A DNA stretch of 42,897 nt, taken from an uncultured Lachnospiraceae bacterium. GTDB lineage: Bacteria; Bacillota; Clostridia; Lachnospirales; Lachnospiraceae. The position numbers and the translations under genes were made by a program. This document shows positions 32,392 to 40,778 of the stretch, in pieces. The notes under the pieces were generated by a model that saw only the letters and a program-made list of their open reading frames with translations, was not told where the DNA came from and did not search any database. The stretch covers positions 1 to 42,897 of the forward strand of contig CAQGLR010000033.1 in the NCBI GenBank assembly GCA_948794795.1, written 5' to 3'. Position 1 is the first letter of the stretch; each line of letters opens with the position of its first letter.

Positions 32392-33336
32392 CTACCATCC
32401 ATTTTCTGTATGAATTTCAAACTTCATTATTTGTTGTTCAAAATTCTCTGGATTTTTTCTCCATTCATAAGGTGTGCATCCTGTCACACGTTTAAAATTA
32501 CGGTTAAATGTAGAAAGTGTAGAAAACCCGCATTTAAATGCAATATCTGCTACCAGGGCATCTGTTTTCCTAAGCAGTTCACAGGCATTTTTAATACGTA
32601 TAAGGTTAATATACTCTAACGGACCCATATTTATACAAGAAGAGAAAAGCCTCCGGATATGTGTTTCACTGATATGGCAGTGCCCTGCCAGTGTTTCTAT
32701 GCGTATCGGCTCCATATAGTGGCTGTTTATGTATTCCAGGGCATCTGAAACCAGCATATTAAACCTGCCATCCTCCATATACAAAGTATCCTGTGCCCCA
32801 TCCAGGTTATTTCTTGCAAGTTCCGCCAAAAAAGATATTAAAATTCCTTTTGCTTCTTCCAGGTAAAATACTTCTTTATTTCTTATAATATCTAATACCT
32901 GGAGTATTTTACCTGCAGCATCTGGCATATCTGAAACATTAAAGAAAACCCCTTTAGAATTAACATTTTGTATAATCAAGCCATCTTTCTTTTCATTGTT
33001 GCCTGAAGTATACAAATTCTTTAATATTTCTTCTGTATCAATAAAAATATATTCCCAGCGGCTTAAAGTTCCAGGGTCACTTGTAGTTGTATGTGGGCAG
33101 TTCTGTGGAATTACAGAAAACTGTTCCCCAGAGAAACGGTAATCTTTCTCCCCGATAGAAAGTGTACCTTGTCCATAATAACAATATCCTATCTCCATGC
33201 AGTTATGGAAATGCAGGTAATCTATGCCATCCCCATATGTCTGTATCCACTCATTTCCAAGAAGTGCCAGCACAGGAATTTCCACAGGCAATTTATAATA
33301 CCGGAATTCTATTTTAGATTTCTTTCCTTTTCCCAT
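32392..33336 (-). CDS. AraC-family regulator of the maltodextrin locus
   Basis: The 314-residue protein has an N-terminal cupin effector domain (YLHFHNCMEIGYCYYGQG, then GEQFSVIPQNCPHTTTS) and a C-terminal AraC DNA-binding domain (IRIETLAGHCHISETHIRR; TLSTFNRNFKRVTGCTPYEW). AGGAG precedes the ATG. It lies between malQ and malE on the same strand and probably activates malEFG. Its own promoter carries a LacI-like site, so it is itself under sugar or catabolite control. Confidence 0.9.
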   Translation of the reverse strand: MGKGKKSKIEFRYYKLPVEIPVLALLGNEWIQTYGDGIDYLHFHNCMEIGYCYYGQGTLSIGEKDYRFSGEQFSVIPQNCPHTTTSDPGTLSRWEYIFIDTEEILKNLYTSGNNEKKDGLIIQNVNSKGVFFNVSDMPDAAGKILQVLDIIRNKEVFYLEEAKGILISFLAELARNNLDGAQDTLYMEDGRFNMLVSDALEYINSHYMEPIRIETLAGHCHISETHIRRLFSSCINMGPLEYINLIRIKNACELLRKTDALVADIAFKCGFSTLSTFNRNFKRVTGCTPYEWRKNPENFEQQIMKFEIHTENGW

Positions 33337-33363
33337 AATGCAGGATTCTCCTTTCTGTTTATG

Positions 33364-33416
33364 ATGCGCAAACGGTTGTCCATATATAATTTACCAGTTT
33401 TTCTAATATAAGTCAA
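33364..33416 (-). promoter_or_regulatory. Promoter and LacI/CcpA-like operator of the AraC gene
   Basis: On the minus strand TTGACT (33416-33411) and TAAATT (33393-33388) are 17 bases apart. GCAAACGGTTGT (33368-33379) lies at the expected start site and resembles both the site at 26544 and the malE site. Repression by a LacI-family protein or CcpA is predicted. Confidence 0.6.
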
Positions 33417-33530
33417 TATATTTCTTACAAAATGTCAAAACAACAATTACTTTTTATTGCGCAATAATGATAAACTGCAATATCCAGGACAGGTTATTTT
33501 TTTATTTGGAATATATCTTTCACATATATA

Positions 33531-33555
33531 AGGGCAAAACTTACGCTTTGCCCTT
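33531..33555 (-). terminator. Hairpin after malQ
   Basis: AGGGCAAA and TTTGCCCT form a stem around a short loop 25 bases after the malQ stop codon. The following minus-strand bases are only moderately T-rich, so it may be a weak terminator. Confidence 0.5.
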
Positions 33556-33579
33556 TATCCTGGTTATTGTACATTGGTT

Positions 33580-35211
33580 TTATGCTTTTCTTTTCCTGTT
33601 GCCTTTCTTCCTGCTTCTCTCTGTTCTCCTGCCCTTCTCTGTCCTTTTCCCTTTTGCTTTTCTTATGCCCTTTCTGCTTTGTTCTGCTCTTCTTTCCTCA
33701 TATGCCCTCTTCTTGTATAAAATTTCTGGCAGCCTGTAATAAATATCTGCAAGGTTAAAAAGTTCTTCTATCTCTTTACTGTTAAATTCCCCTTCTTTAA
33801 GCCTCCATCTCCAGTTCTGCCCTATTGTTGAAGGAAGGTTAATTCTTGCCGTATTATCCTTTAAAAGAATATCCTGCATCTGTATAATTGCTGTATCCGC
33901 AACACTGGCATAAGCAAGTTTTATAATGCCTTTAGCAAGCTCTTTATCTTCATGGCAGCCCGTATATGCCTGCAGGTACTTAGCACTTTTGCTGCCAAGT
34001 GATTCAAAATACCCCATAAGTGTTTCATTGTCATGTGTACCACTATATACTACATAATTCTTATCATAATTATGTGGAAGGTATTCATTGTTACAGTTAC
34101 CATCAAATGCAAATTCAAGCACTTTCATTCCTGGATATCCAGTTTCTTTTAGAAGCTTCTTCGCCTCAGGCATTGCAACACCAAGGTCTTCAGCTATAAT
34201 CTGTGCTGTACCGCTTATTGCTTCATCTATTGCATCAGTAAGCTTACGTCCAGGTCCCAGCCTGTATTCACCCTCTGATGGTACCCCGTCTGCAGGAATT
34301 GCATAATATTTAGCCATTCCAATAAAGTGGTCAATCCTGATAACATCATACATTCCTGCTGCTGATGCCATTCTCTTCTTCCACCATTTAAAGCCATCCT
34401 TTTCCATAACTTCCCAGTTATACAAAGGATTACCCCACTTCTGTCCATAATCTGAGAATATATCTGGAGGACATCCTGCCACATCCACAGGTTTTAAGTT
34501 ATTATCAAGTTGGTACTGTCCAGGATTAGCCCATACATCTGAACTGTCAAGTGCAACATAAATAGGAATATCCCCGATAATCTTTATTCCCTTGCCATTA
34601 ACATATTTCTTAAGGCTTCCCCACTGGCTGTAGAATTTAAACTGGATAAATTTCCAGAATTCTATTTTATCTGACAGCATTTCTGAATAATGCTTTATTG
34701 CTGCTGGTTCTCTTGTTTTTATATCATCATCCCATAAAAGCCATTCTCTCTGGCCAAAATGTTCCTTACATGCCATAAACAATGCATAATCTTCTATCCA
34801 GCTGCTATTTTCTTCTACAAATACATTATAATCCTCAGTTACTTTAAAATTTGAAAATGCTTCCCTAAGAATTTCAAACCTGTTTTCATATATTTTGCTA
34901 TAATCTATATCATCCTCAGACTGCCCCCAGTCTGCTGCATCTGCGCTTTCTTTTTTTAAAATACCTTCTTCAATAAGCATCTCCAGGTCAATAAAGTATG
35001 GATTGCCTGCAAATGTTGAAAATGACTGGTATGGGCTGTCCCCATAGCTTGTAGGGCCTATAGGAAGCACCTGCCAGTATGTCTGTCCTGCCTCTTTAAG
35101 CTTGTCTGCAAATTCATAAGCTGCTTTTCCAAATGTCCCGATTCCATATGGTGATGGAAGGCTGCTTATAGGCAGTAATATACCTGCTCCTCTTGTTAAT
35201 CTTTTCTCCAT
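33580..35211 (-). CDS. malQ: 4-alpha-glucanotransferase (amylomaltase) with basic tail
   Basis: This 543-residue GH77 enzyme disproportionates maltodextrins in the cytoplasm. The recognisable blocks are RGAGILLPISSLPSPYGIG at the start, DIPIYVALDSSDVWANP, YDVIRIDHFIGMA (nucleophile Asp), IIAEDLGV (acid/base Glu) and YSGTHDNETLMG. The normal fold ends near residue 499 (YYRLPEILYKK). The last 45 residues form an unusual Lys/Arg/Glu-rich tail without relatives I recognise. The codons of the tail are purine-only biased, suggesting expansion of simple sequence. The promoter has TATAAT at 35242-35237 but no good -35. Confidence 0.95.
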   Translation of the reverse strand: MEKRLTRGAGILLPISSLPSPYGIGTFGKAAYEFADKLKEAGQTYWQVLPIGPTSYGDSPYQSFSTFAGNPYFIDLEMLIEEGILKKESADAADWGQSEDDIDYSKIYENRFEILREAFSNFKVTEDYNVFVEENSSWIEDYALFMACKEHFGQREWLLWDDDIKTREPAAIKHYSEMLSDKIEFWKFIQFKFYSQWGSLKKYVNGKGIKIIGDIPIYVALDSSDVWANPGQYQLDNNLKPVDVAGCPPDIFSDYGQKWGNPLYNWEVMEKDGFKWWKKRMASAAGMYDVIRIDHFIGMAKYYAIPADGVPSEGEYRLGPGRKLTDAIDEAISGTAQIIAEDLGVAMPEAKKLLKETGYPGMKVLEFAFDGNCNNEYLPHNYDKNYVVYSGTHDNETLMGYFESLGSKSAKYLQAYTGCHEDKELAKGIIKLAYASVADTAIIQMQDILLKDNTARINLPSTIGQNWRWRLKEGEFNSKEIEELFNLADIYYRLPEILYKKRAYEERRAEQSRKGIRKAKGKRTEKGRRTERSRKKGNRKRKA

Positions 35212-35327
35212 AAAAATTCCCCTTTCTTATTTTATTATTATATACACTTACTGTAGCATTAACTTTTTAGATGTATATACACAACACACTATTCCAGGGT
35301 TTCTTGTACATCCTGCCTGTGCGGAAA

Positions 35328-35366
35328 GAAAGGACAATGTACCAATACTGTATACATTGTCCTTTT
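35328..35366. terminator. Bidirectional terminator between malQ promoter region and the YoaK-type gene
   Basis: AAAGGACAATGTA pairs with TACATTGTCCTTT around a short loop, with T or A tracts outside. It directly follows the minus-strand gene ending at 35369. Confidence 0.75.
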
Positions 35367-35368
35367 AA

Positions 35369-36058
35369 TCAGCTTTTTCCCGCTGTAGCAACTTCCCTTT
35401 TAACCCCTATAAACATTCCATGTCCCATTACAAGAAACACCATTCCAATTAATAGTGGCACAAGACAAAATATAACACCTTTCATCGCAAATCCTTTATA
35501 AATAAAATATGAAAATACAACCCCTGCATGATATGAAAGAAGCACACCTCCAAAAAACTTTGTTTTTTTAAGGTGCTCCCTGTCTTTATCACATAAATAC
35601 TCTACATAGGACGTAGTAAACTGCCTTAAATTATTAGTTGAAAAAACTGAAGAACTTACAAAACCTCCTGCACCTGGAAATGAATTCCATTGTATTGCTG
35701 TCATAAAAAATACAGGATAAAGTGCTATAATTGTATTTATCTTCTCTGTAAAGAAATATAGCACCACCACCATAAGCATTTCCACAATTATACACAAGGT
35801 TTTCATATTGATATGTGTATATTTGGGAATTATCACTGGTATTGACATGCCTGCCATATATATTACAACTGCTATAAGGCGCAGGCAAAGTTCTGGCAGG
35901 TTTCTTCCAGTTATACACAATACAACATTTATAAGGTTTGCTGTTTGTGCAGATGCAAGAAAATCTGCATGGTTAAGTATTGCATATGCTGCAATAAATC
36001 CACCTGCAGCACACATTGAATAATGTATGCAATAACCAAGTTTATTACTCTCTTTCAT
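35369..36058 (-). CDS. YoaK/DUF1275-family membrane protein
   Basis: The 229-residue protein has six or so hydrophobic segments. It starts with the family-typical GGFIAAYAILNHADFLASAQ followed by TANLINV (compare the usual DAYTFL...QTGN pattern). The centre includes FFMTAIQWNSFPGAGGFVSS, also characteristic. The biochemical function of DUF1275 proteins is unknown. It is a single-gene unit with a terminator at 35328. Confidence 0.85.
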   Translation of the reverse strand: MKESNKLGYCIHYSMCAAGGFIAAYAILNHADFLASAQTANLINVVLCITGRNLPELCLRLIAVVIYMAGMSIPVIIPKYTHINMKTLCIIVEMLMVVVLYFFTEKINTIIALYPVFFMTAIQWNSFPGAGGFVSSSVFSTNNLRQFTTSYVEYLCDKDREHLKKTKFFGGVLLSYHAGVVFSYFIYKGFAMKGVIFCLVPLLIGMVFLVMGHGMFIGVKREVATAGKS

Positions 36059-36136
36059 TACTCCACCTTCTAATCTGTTATTTTATCCCCCAGAAGAGAG
36101 TATAACCCTGTTTATCCCACTTGTCAAAACTTTCAT

Positions 36137-37870
36137 TTAAAGATTTACAAAACAACTTGTTTCTTCTTTAATTCTTGTAGAAATCTCTTCATTAGTTACC
36201 ATTTCTTTGTTCACATCACTTATATCAGCAACCAGTGAATCAACACTTTCCGCAGCACTTGTTACACCATCTGCACTTTCTTCAACTGCTTTTGTAATGC
36301 CATCTACAGAATCAGTTATAGAATTAATTATCTTGGTAAGGTCTGCAGAAAAGTCTGCAAAATTATTTATTGTAGCATTAACATGTGTAGCATCTACATT
36401 ATACTGTTGTCCGCTCATTACAAATCTATCATAGTCTGGAAGTATTGTTTCATCAATAAAGTTTACTATCCTGTTGGCTGATTCTATAAGTCCATGTACA
36501 GATTCAATAACCATTTCATTAATTCCTTGGATATTATTAGCAGCATCCTTGCTTGATTCTGCAAGCTGCCTTATCTCATCTGCAACAACTGCAAACCCTT
36601 TTCCTGCCTCACCTGCCCTGGCGGCCTCAATAGAAGCATTAAGTGCAAGAAGGTTAGTCTGGCTTGATATACTTAAAATATCAGTTGTAAGCTGTGATAT
36701 TTTTTCAACATGCCTGCTTTTCTCCATAGAGTCTTTTAATTCCTGTACAATTACTGATACTATATTGTTAGCTTCATCTTTACTGCTTTTAGCTGTCTTT
36801 TCAAGTGAAACAGCACGTTCATTCATCTGGTTAGTATAATTAAGTATTTCCCCTGCTTCTTCTGCAATATTATGTACTTTATCATTAGCATTAGCCGTTT
36901 CCTCGTCAACACTGCGCATTGTAGCAGCAATCTCTTCCATTGTGGCAGAAAGCTCCTCCATTACTGCAGATATATCGTATGCACTGGCATTAGCAGCATC
37001 TGCTTTCTTTGCAACATTGCTTACACTATTGTCAAGGTTTTCAGAAGTAGCAGTTATTATTTTCATTATACTTTCCAGTTTGCTTACAAACTCATTAATA
37101 TTAGAAGAAACACGCCCTATTTCATTTGAAGACCTGACAGAAATCCTCTTTGACAAATCACCTTGGTTTAAATTAATATCATCAACAAGTATATCAAGCT
37201 CATTATTCATCTTCTTTAAAGGCCTTATTACTGATAATAATATTGAAATAATTACAAAAATTATTACCGCAGCAATTACAATGATAAATATAATACATGT
37301 TAATTGTGATTTTTTATAAACAGAATTAAGTTCACTTTTAAGACTGTCTGTCACTTTGTTATTTGCTGTAACAATTTCATCAATATCTTTTTGTAATATA
37401 TCTGACCATCTTGCCAGGTGGTAATTTGCATAAGTCATAGCTTCTATAGAATCTTCATAAGCAAGGGAAGAAAGCTTATTTACGTCTTCTATAAATGTAG
37501 AATAATCAAGCCTGTAATCCATAAATTTATCTTTGGTTTCCTTATCTGTAAACATGCCTTCAAGCTGTTCTAATAAATTATCAGCCTCACTAATTACTGG
37601 TTCTGTCTCTGACCAGACCTGTTCCATTGCAGTTTTGTTGCCTGCCAGGCACAGTTCAAACATATATTTTTGTATCCGTTCGCTCCTTACACTTATCTTG
37701 TCAAGAATCGCAATATTTTCAAGCTGTTCATCAGATATCTCCTGGCTTACATCATTAACCTTGCTAAGCCCTCTTAAAGAAATATTCATAGAAATACCAC
37801 TTATAAGCCCAAGAATAATAACAGGTATTATAATATATACAGCGACACTTATATATCTGGCTTTTTTCAT
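36137..37870 (-). CDS. Methyl-accepting chemotaxis protein 4
   Basis: The 577-residue receptor has TM1 at about 8-30, a helical extracytoplasmic four-helix-bundle-like domain (about 31-187), TM2 at about 188-213, a HAMP domain (RPLKKMNNELDILVDDINLN region) and a signalling coiled coil with the tip SSQTNLLALNASIEAARAG at about 405-425. ATG 37870 is chosen because AGGAGG lies 6 bases upstream; an in-frame ATG or GTG at 37903 is upstream of that site. The promoter is at 37913-37941. The ligand is unknown. Confidence 0.94.
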   Translation of the reverse strand: MKKARYISVAVYIIIPVIILGLISGISMNISLRGLSKVNDVSQEISDEQLENIAILDKISVRSERIQKYMFELCLAGNKTAMEQVWSETEPVISEADNLLEQLEGMFTDKETKDKFMDYRLDYSTFIEDVNKLSSLAYEDSIEAMTYANYHLARWSDILQKDIDEIVTANNKVTDSLKSELNSVYKKSQLTCIIFIIVIAAVIIFVIISILLSVIRPLKKMNNELDILVDDINLNQGDLSKRISVRSSNEIGRVSSNINEFVSKLESIMKIITATSENLDNSVSNVAKKADAANASAYDISAVMEELSATMEEIAATMRSVDEETANANDKVHNIAEEAGEILNYTNQMNERAVSLEKTAKSSKDEANNIVSVIVQELKDSMEKSRHVEKISQLTTDILSISSQTNLLALNASIEAARAGEAGKGFAVVADEIRQLAESSKDAANNIQGINEMVIESVHGLIESANRIVNFIDETILPDYDRFVMSGQQYNVDATHVNATINNFADFSADLTKIINSITDSVDGITKAVEESADGVTSAAESVDSLVADISDVNKEMVTNEEISTRIKEETSCFVNL

Positions 37871-37912
37871 ACTCTGCCTCCTTAGTTTTATTCTCCGCAC
37901 CAATTATTATTA

Positions 37913-37941
37913 ATTATATCATAATAATTTTTTATCTACAA
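37913..37941 (-). promoter_or_regulatory. Promoter of chemoreceptor 4
   Basis: On the minus strand TTGTAG (37941-37936) and a perfect TATAAT (37918-37913) are 17 bases apart. This is a sigma-A type element; no sigma-28 motif was seen. Confidence 0.6.
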
Positions 37942-38041
37942 TAATGCAAAAATATATTTTTATTAAGACAATTTTATAAACATGGCAGCTACACCATTAT
38001 AAACAATAAATAAAAAATATTGCTTTTAAACTATCAAACTG

Positions 38042-38080
38042 CACAAAGATTATATTACTCTGGCAAATTCCAAATATTTT
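38042..38080. repeat. Fragment of repeat family A (left-end module)
   Basis: CACAAAGATTATATTACTCT followed by GGCAAATTCCAAATATTTT matches the left end of copy 2a. It abuts the stop codon of greA, so it forms the 3' end of that message. Confidence 0.65.
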
Positions 38081-38580
38081 TAAAACCTGTTTATTTCTTC
38101 TGTTTCATCATTGCTCTTCCTTATTTCTCTTATCTGTGCAAAATACCCATTCTTATCATCTATAGCAATATAAACCCTGTCACCTGCTTTATGTTTTAAA
38201 AGTGCTTTGCCCATGGGTGACTCAATACTTATCATATTCTTCATTACATCACATCTTACTGTTGTAACAATTTTATATTCTTCCTCACAATCATCATCCT
38301 CAATATATAATAAAACTGTATCATTTAAACCTGCTTCATTGTCTTTTGAGTCATCCTCAATAATTTTTGCTGTTTTAACCATTTTTTCAAGATAACGTAT
38401 CCTGCTTTCATTTTCATTTTTAAACTTTTTGGCTGCTTTATATTCAAAATTTTCACTTAAGTCACCATGTGCCCTTGCTTCTTTAACATCCTCTATTGCC
38501 TGTTTCCGTACAACGAGCTTACGGTGCTCTATTTCCTGCTCCATCTTTTCAATATCTTTACTGGTTAATCTGTCATACAT
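38080..38580 (-). CDS. greA: Transcription elongation factor GreA/GreB family
   Basis: The 166-residue factor has an N-terminal antiparallel coiled coil (about 1-75) with the acidic tip motif in AREHGDLSEN-like form (ARAHGDLSENFEYKAAK). A C-terminal FKBP-like domain follows (TVLLYIEDDD... to VYIAIDDKNGYFAQIREI). It rescues backtracked RNA polymerase by stimulating RNA cleavage. ATG 38580 is chosen because GAGG lies 6 to 7 bases upstream; the longer frame to 38724 gives an unrelated hydrophobic extension and passes through a hairpin. The C-terminus is somewhat longer than usual (NDETEEINRF). It could be a GreA paralogue rather than the housekeeping copy. Confidence 0.88.
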   Translation of the reverse strand: MYDRLTSKDIEKMEQEIEHRKLVVRKQAIEDVKEARAHGDLSENFEYKAAKKFKNENESRIRYLEKMVKTAKIIEDDSKDNEAGLNDTVLLYIEDDDCEEEYKIVTTVRCDVMKNMISIESPMGKALLKHKAGDRVYIAIDDKNGYFAQIREIRKSNDETEEINRF

Positions 38581-38685
38581 ATCTTTCCTCCATAACTTCA
38601 AAAGTGGCAAAACAGCCCATGCCAGAAAGCATAGCGCGTGCCTGCCACAAATATATATAAGAACCGCTCTAACGTCCTTATAATA

Positions 38686-38726
38686 GCATGCAGTCCAGCT
38701 ATGCTGGTAACAATAGTCCTGCATGC
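38686..38726. other. Nested inverted repeat upstream of greA
   Basis: GCATGCAG and CTGCATGC enclose CCAGC/GCTGG. The flank GCCAATAATTTTACCA resembles a degraded end of repeat family A. It lies about 105 bases before the greA start and may be a structured leader or an old repeat copy. The rest of 38581-38786 shows nothing else. Confidence 0.4.
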
Positions 38727-38786
38727 CAATAATTTTACCAAAGACCCTGCTTATAGACGCAGTAATCTTCTTTTATTAGATAAACC

Positions 38787-39089
38787 TTATACCTCATAAT
38801 CCATGCACATCCTGGTTTCTGTATATGGACGTACATAAGTATCTGCTGCTTTTACATGTTCAGGATGTACCTGGTATGCCTTTAATGCATCTTCATTTTC
38901 AAGTTCACTGTCAAGCATGACATCAGTATTAGAAGACGCAAGAGGTGAAATTATAACTTTTATATTTATAAGCCCAGGTACTTTTCCAGCAAGTGCTTCT
39001 AAGTTATCTTTTATTCCATCAAGCACCTCCTGCCTGCTTTTATCTCCAAGGTCTTCTTTAAGCTTCCATAAAATTACATGTTTAACCAT
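38787..39089 (-). CDS. Dabb (stress-responsive A/B barrel) domain protein
   Basis: The 100-residue protein is a single dimeric alpha/beta-barrel domain. It begins MVKHVILWKLKED, has VPGLINIKVIISP in the middle and ends with the helix ALKAYQVHPEHVKAAD and PYTETRMCMDYEV. These are the hallmarks of the Dabb family. The biochemical role is usually unknown. AAAGGAC precedes the ATG. It lies just downstream of the signalling operon at 39165-42473 on the same strand, but there is no evidence of a functional link. Confidence 0.88.
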   Translation of the reverse strand: MVKHVILWKLKEDLGDKSRQEVLDGIKDNLEALAGKVPGLINIKVIISPLASSNTDVMLDSELENEDALKAYQVHPEHVKAADTYVRPYTETRMCMDYEV

Positions 39090-39164
39090 AATTATTGTCC
39101 TTTCTATGATACAATGCCATATATAAGCCTGGCCATACCATGAAAATTTCCAGCCTGGCTGGCA

Positions 39165-40265
39165 TTATGTAAATTTTTCTTTATTCTTGTCCGCAAGTTG
39201 TTCAAGCCTCTCCCTGCTTTCACGGAAACATCTAAGAAGTTTTGGTGAGAATACACCACACTCACCATTTAAAATCATATTAAAAGCTTCTTCTTTTGAA
39301 AATGCCTTTTTATAAACCCTTTCGCTTACAAGTGCGTCATATACATCTGCAACAGATACAATCTGGGCAGATATAGGGATATCTTCACCTGAAAGCCCAT
39401 CCGGATAACCCCTGCCATCATATCTTTCATGGTGGTGGCGGCAAATCTCATAACTTAGCCTGCTATACTCACCATCCCATATATCTTTAATATTTACAAG
39501 AATTTCACATCCTTTAACTGAATGTGATTTCATGCACTCAAACTCTTCATCAGTAAGCCTGCCTGGTTTTAACAATACATTATCAGGTATTGCAATCTTC
39601 CCAATATCGTGCAGTGCACTTGCAACTGATATCATCTCTACATTTTCTTTTGTAAGCCCATATTCAGGATAAAGTTCCATCAGTTTTTCTGCAAGAATTT
39701 TACTAAATCCTTTAACACGTTTAATATGTTCCCCGCTTTCAAGATTCCTGCTTTCAACCACAGTACCTAATACATCTATAATCTCAATATTATTCTGTTT
39801 TAGTTTCTCTGTCTGCTCCATTAAAAGAAGGTTTTGTTCTTTCAGTATAATATTCTGCTCAACTACTTTTTCTTCAAGCCGGTTTTTATGCTGGAACAAA
39901 TCAACAAGATTTCTAATACGTTTCTTTACTACATTGTCATAATATGGTTTAGAGATAAAATCTGAAATGCCATAATCAAAACACTTCTCCTCTGTTTCAG
40001 AGTAATTATCACCACTAATTACAAGGACTGGTATCCTCTCCTGGAGATTTTTTTTATTCATTTCCCTAAGTACACCGAAACCATCTAATTCAGGCATAAC
40101 CAGGTCCAGAAGGACCACAGCAATCTCATTGCTTTCATCCTCTATATATTCCAGTGCTTTTACACCATTTTCTGCTTGTATTACATAATATTCATCTTTA
40201 AGGATTTCATAAAGCATTTCACGGTTCATCTCTACATCATCTACAATTAAAACCCTTTTTTTCAT
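39165..40265 (-). CDS. Response regulator with HD-GYP c-di-GMP phosphodiesterase domain
   Basis: The 366-residue protein has a receiver domain (1-120) with acid pocket Asp9/Asp10, phospho-acceptor Asp54 (VLLDLVMPELDG) and Lys in SKPYYD. A coiled-coil linker (about 125-165) leads to an HD-GYP domain with ALHDIGKIAIPDNVLLKPG and HHHERYDGRGYPDGLSGEDI. HD-GYP proteins hydrolyse cyclic di-GMP, a switch between motile and sessile states. Its upstream neighbours are an Hpt protein and a chemoreceptor, so phosphorylation through the Hpt histidine is plausible. Confidence 0.93.
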   Translation of the reverse strand: MKKRVLIVDDVEMNREMLYEILKDEYYVIQAENGVKALEYIEDESNEIAVVLLDLVMPELDGFGVLREMNKKNLQERIPVLVISGDNYSETEEKCFDYGISDFISKPYYDNVVKKRIRNLVDLFQHKNRLEEKVVEQNIILKEQNLLLMEQTEKLKQNNIEIIDVLGTVVESRNLESGEHIKRVKGFSKILAEKLMELYPEYGLTKENVEMISVASALHDIGKIAIPDNVLLKPGRLTDEEFECMKSHSVKGCEILVNIKDIWDGEYSRLSYEICRHHHERYDGRGYPDGLSGEDIPISAQIVSVADVYDALVSERVYKKAFSKEEAFNMILNGECGVFSPKLLRCFRESRERLEQLADKNKEKFT

Positions 40266-40351
40266 AATTATCTTTCACTTTCTTTAACATCATATTTTGT
40301 ATAATACCATAAAATAATACAGGCAAATACAAAAAGCAGCCAAAAGGCAGT

Positions 40352-40702
40352 TTATGTAAGACTGTTAATCGCATCAACTGCCTGCTTATAATCTTCTTTT
40401 ACCTGCTCAAAAAGTGAAGGGACTTCTTCAGAATAACCATCACGGAGTGATTCTGTAAGCTTTGAACTTGACTCTCCAAGTTTAGTAAAATTCAGGTTCA
40501 TACATACACCTTTCAATGTATGTGCAGCTCCAAAGGCGGCCTTGTAATCCTCTTCTTCAACCGCTTTGCAAAGTGCATCATAACCGCATTGTGCTGGAAA
40601 TTTCAAAACAAATTTTTTAATAATTGCATCACTGTGCAGACGTACTTTCGCCTGGCTGTAATCTCCTTCTAATGCTTCATAACACTCTTCTATTGTCATC
40701 AC
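40352..40702 (-). CDS. Hpt-domain phosphotransfer protein
   Basis: The 116-residue protein is a stand-alone histidine phosphotransfer domain. The phospho-acceptor is His61 in AAHTLKGVCMNL, followed by the conserved LGESSSKL helix. It relays phosphoryl groups between a hybrid kinase and a response regulator. It lies 86 bases before the HD-GYP regulator and 76 bases after the chemoreceptor gene, all on the same strand. No histidine kinase is encoded nearby, so the donor must come from elsewhere, perhaps CheA or a hybrid kinase. Confidence 0.9.
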   Translation of the reverse strand: MMTIEECYEALEGDYSQAKVRLHSDAIIKKFVLKFPAQCGYDALCKAVEEEDYKAAFGAAHTLKGVCMNLNFTKLGESSSKLTESLRDGYSEEVPSLFEQVKEDYKQAVDAINSLT

Positions 40703-40778
40703 AAAAAACTCCTTTCAGTAATTTTATCAACGATACTATTTTAACATTTTATTTGTAAAAAATAAATATATCTTTTCC

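Noticed and set aside
28348..35211. A MalK-type ATPase gene in the maltodextrin locus
   Set aside because: No Walker A/B frame exists among the mal genes. The importer presumably uses a shared ATPase encoded elsewhere.
38581..38724. Hydrophobic N-terminal extension of GreA
   Set aside because: GreA family proteins start with the coiled coil. The ATG at 38580 has a proper ribosome binding site and the upstream sequence is a hairpin region.
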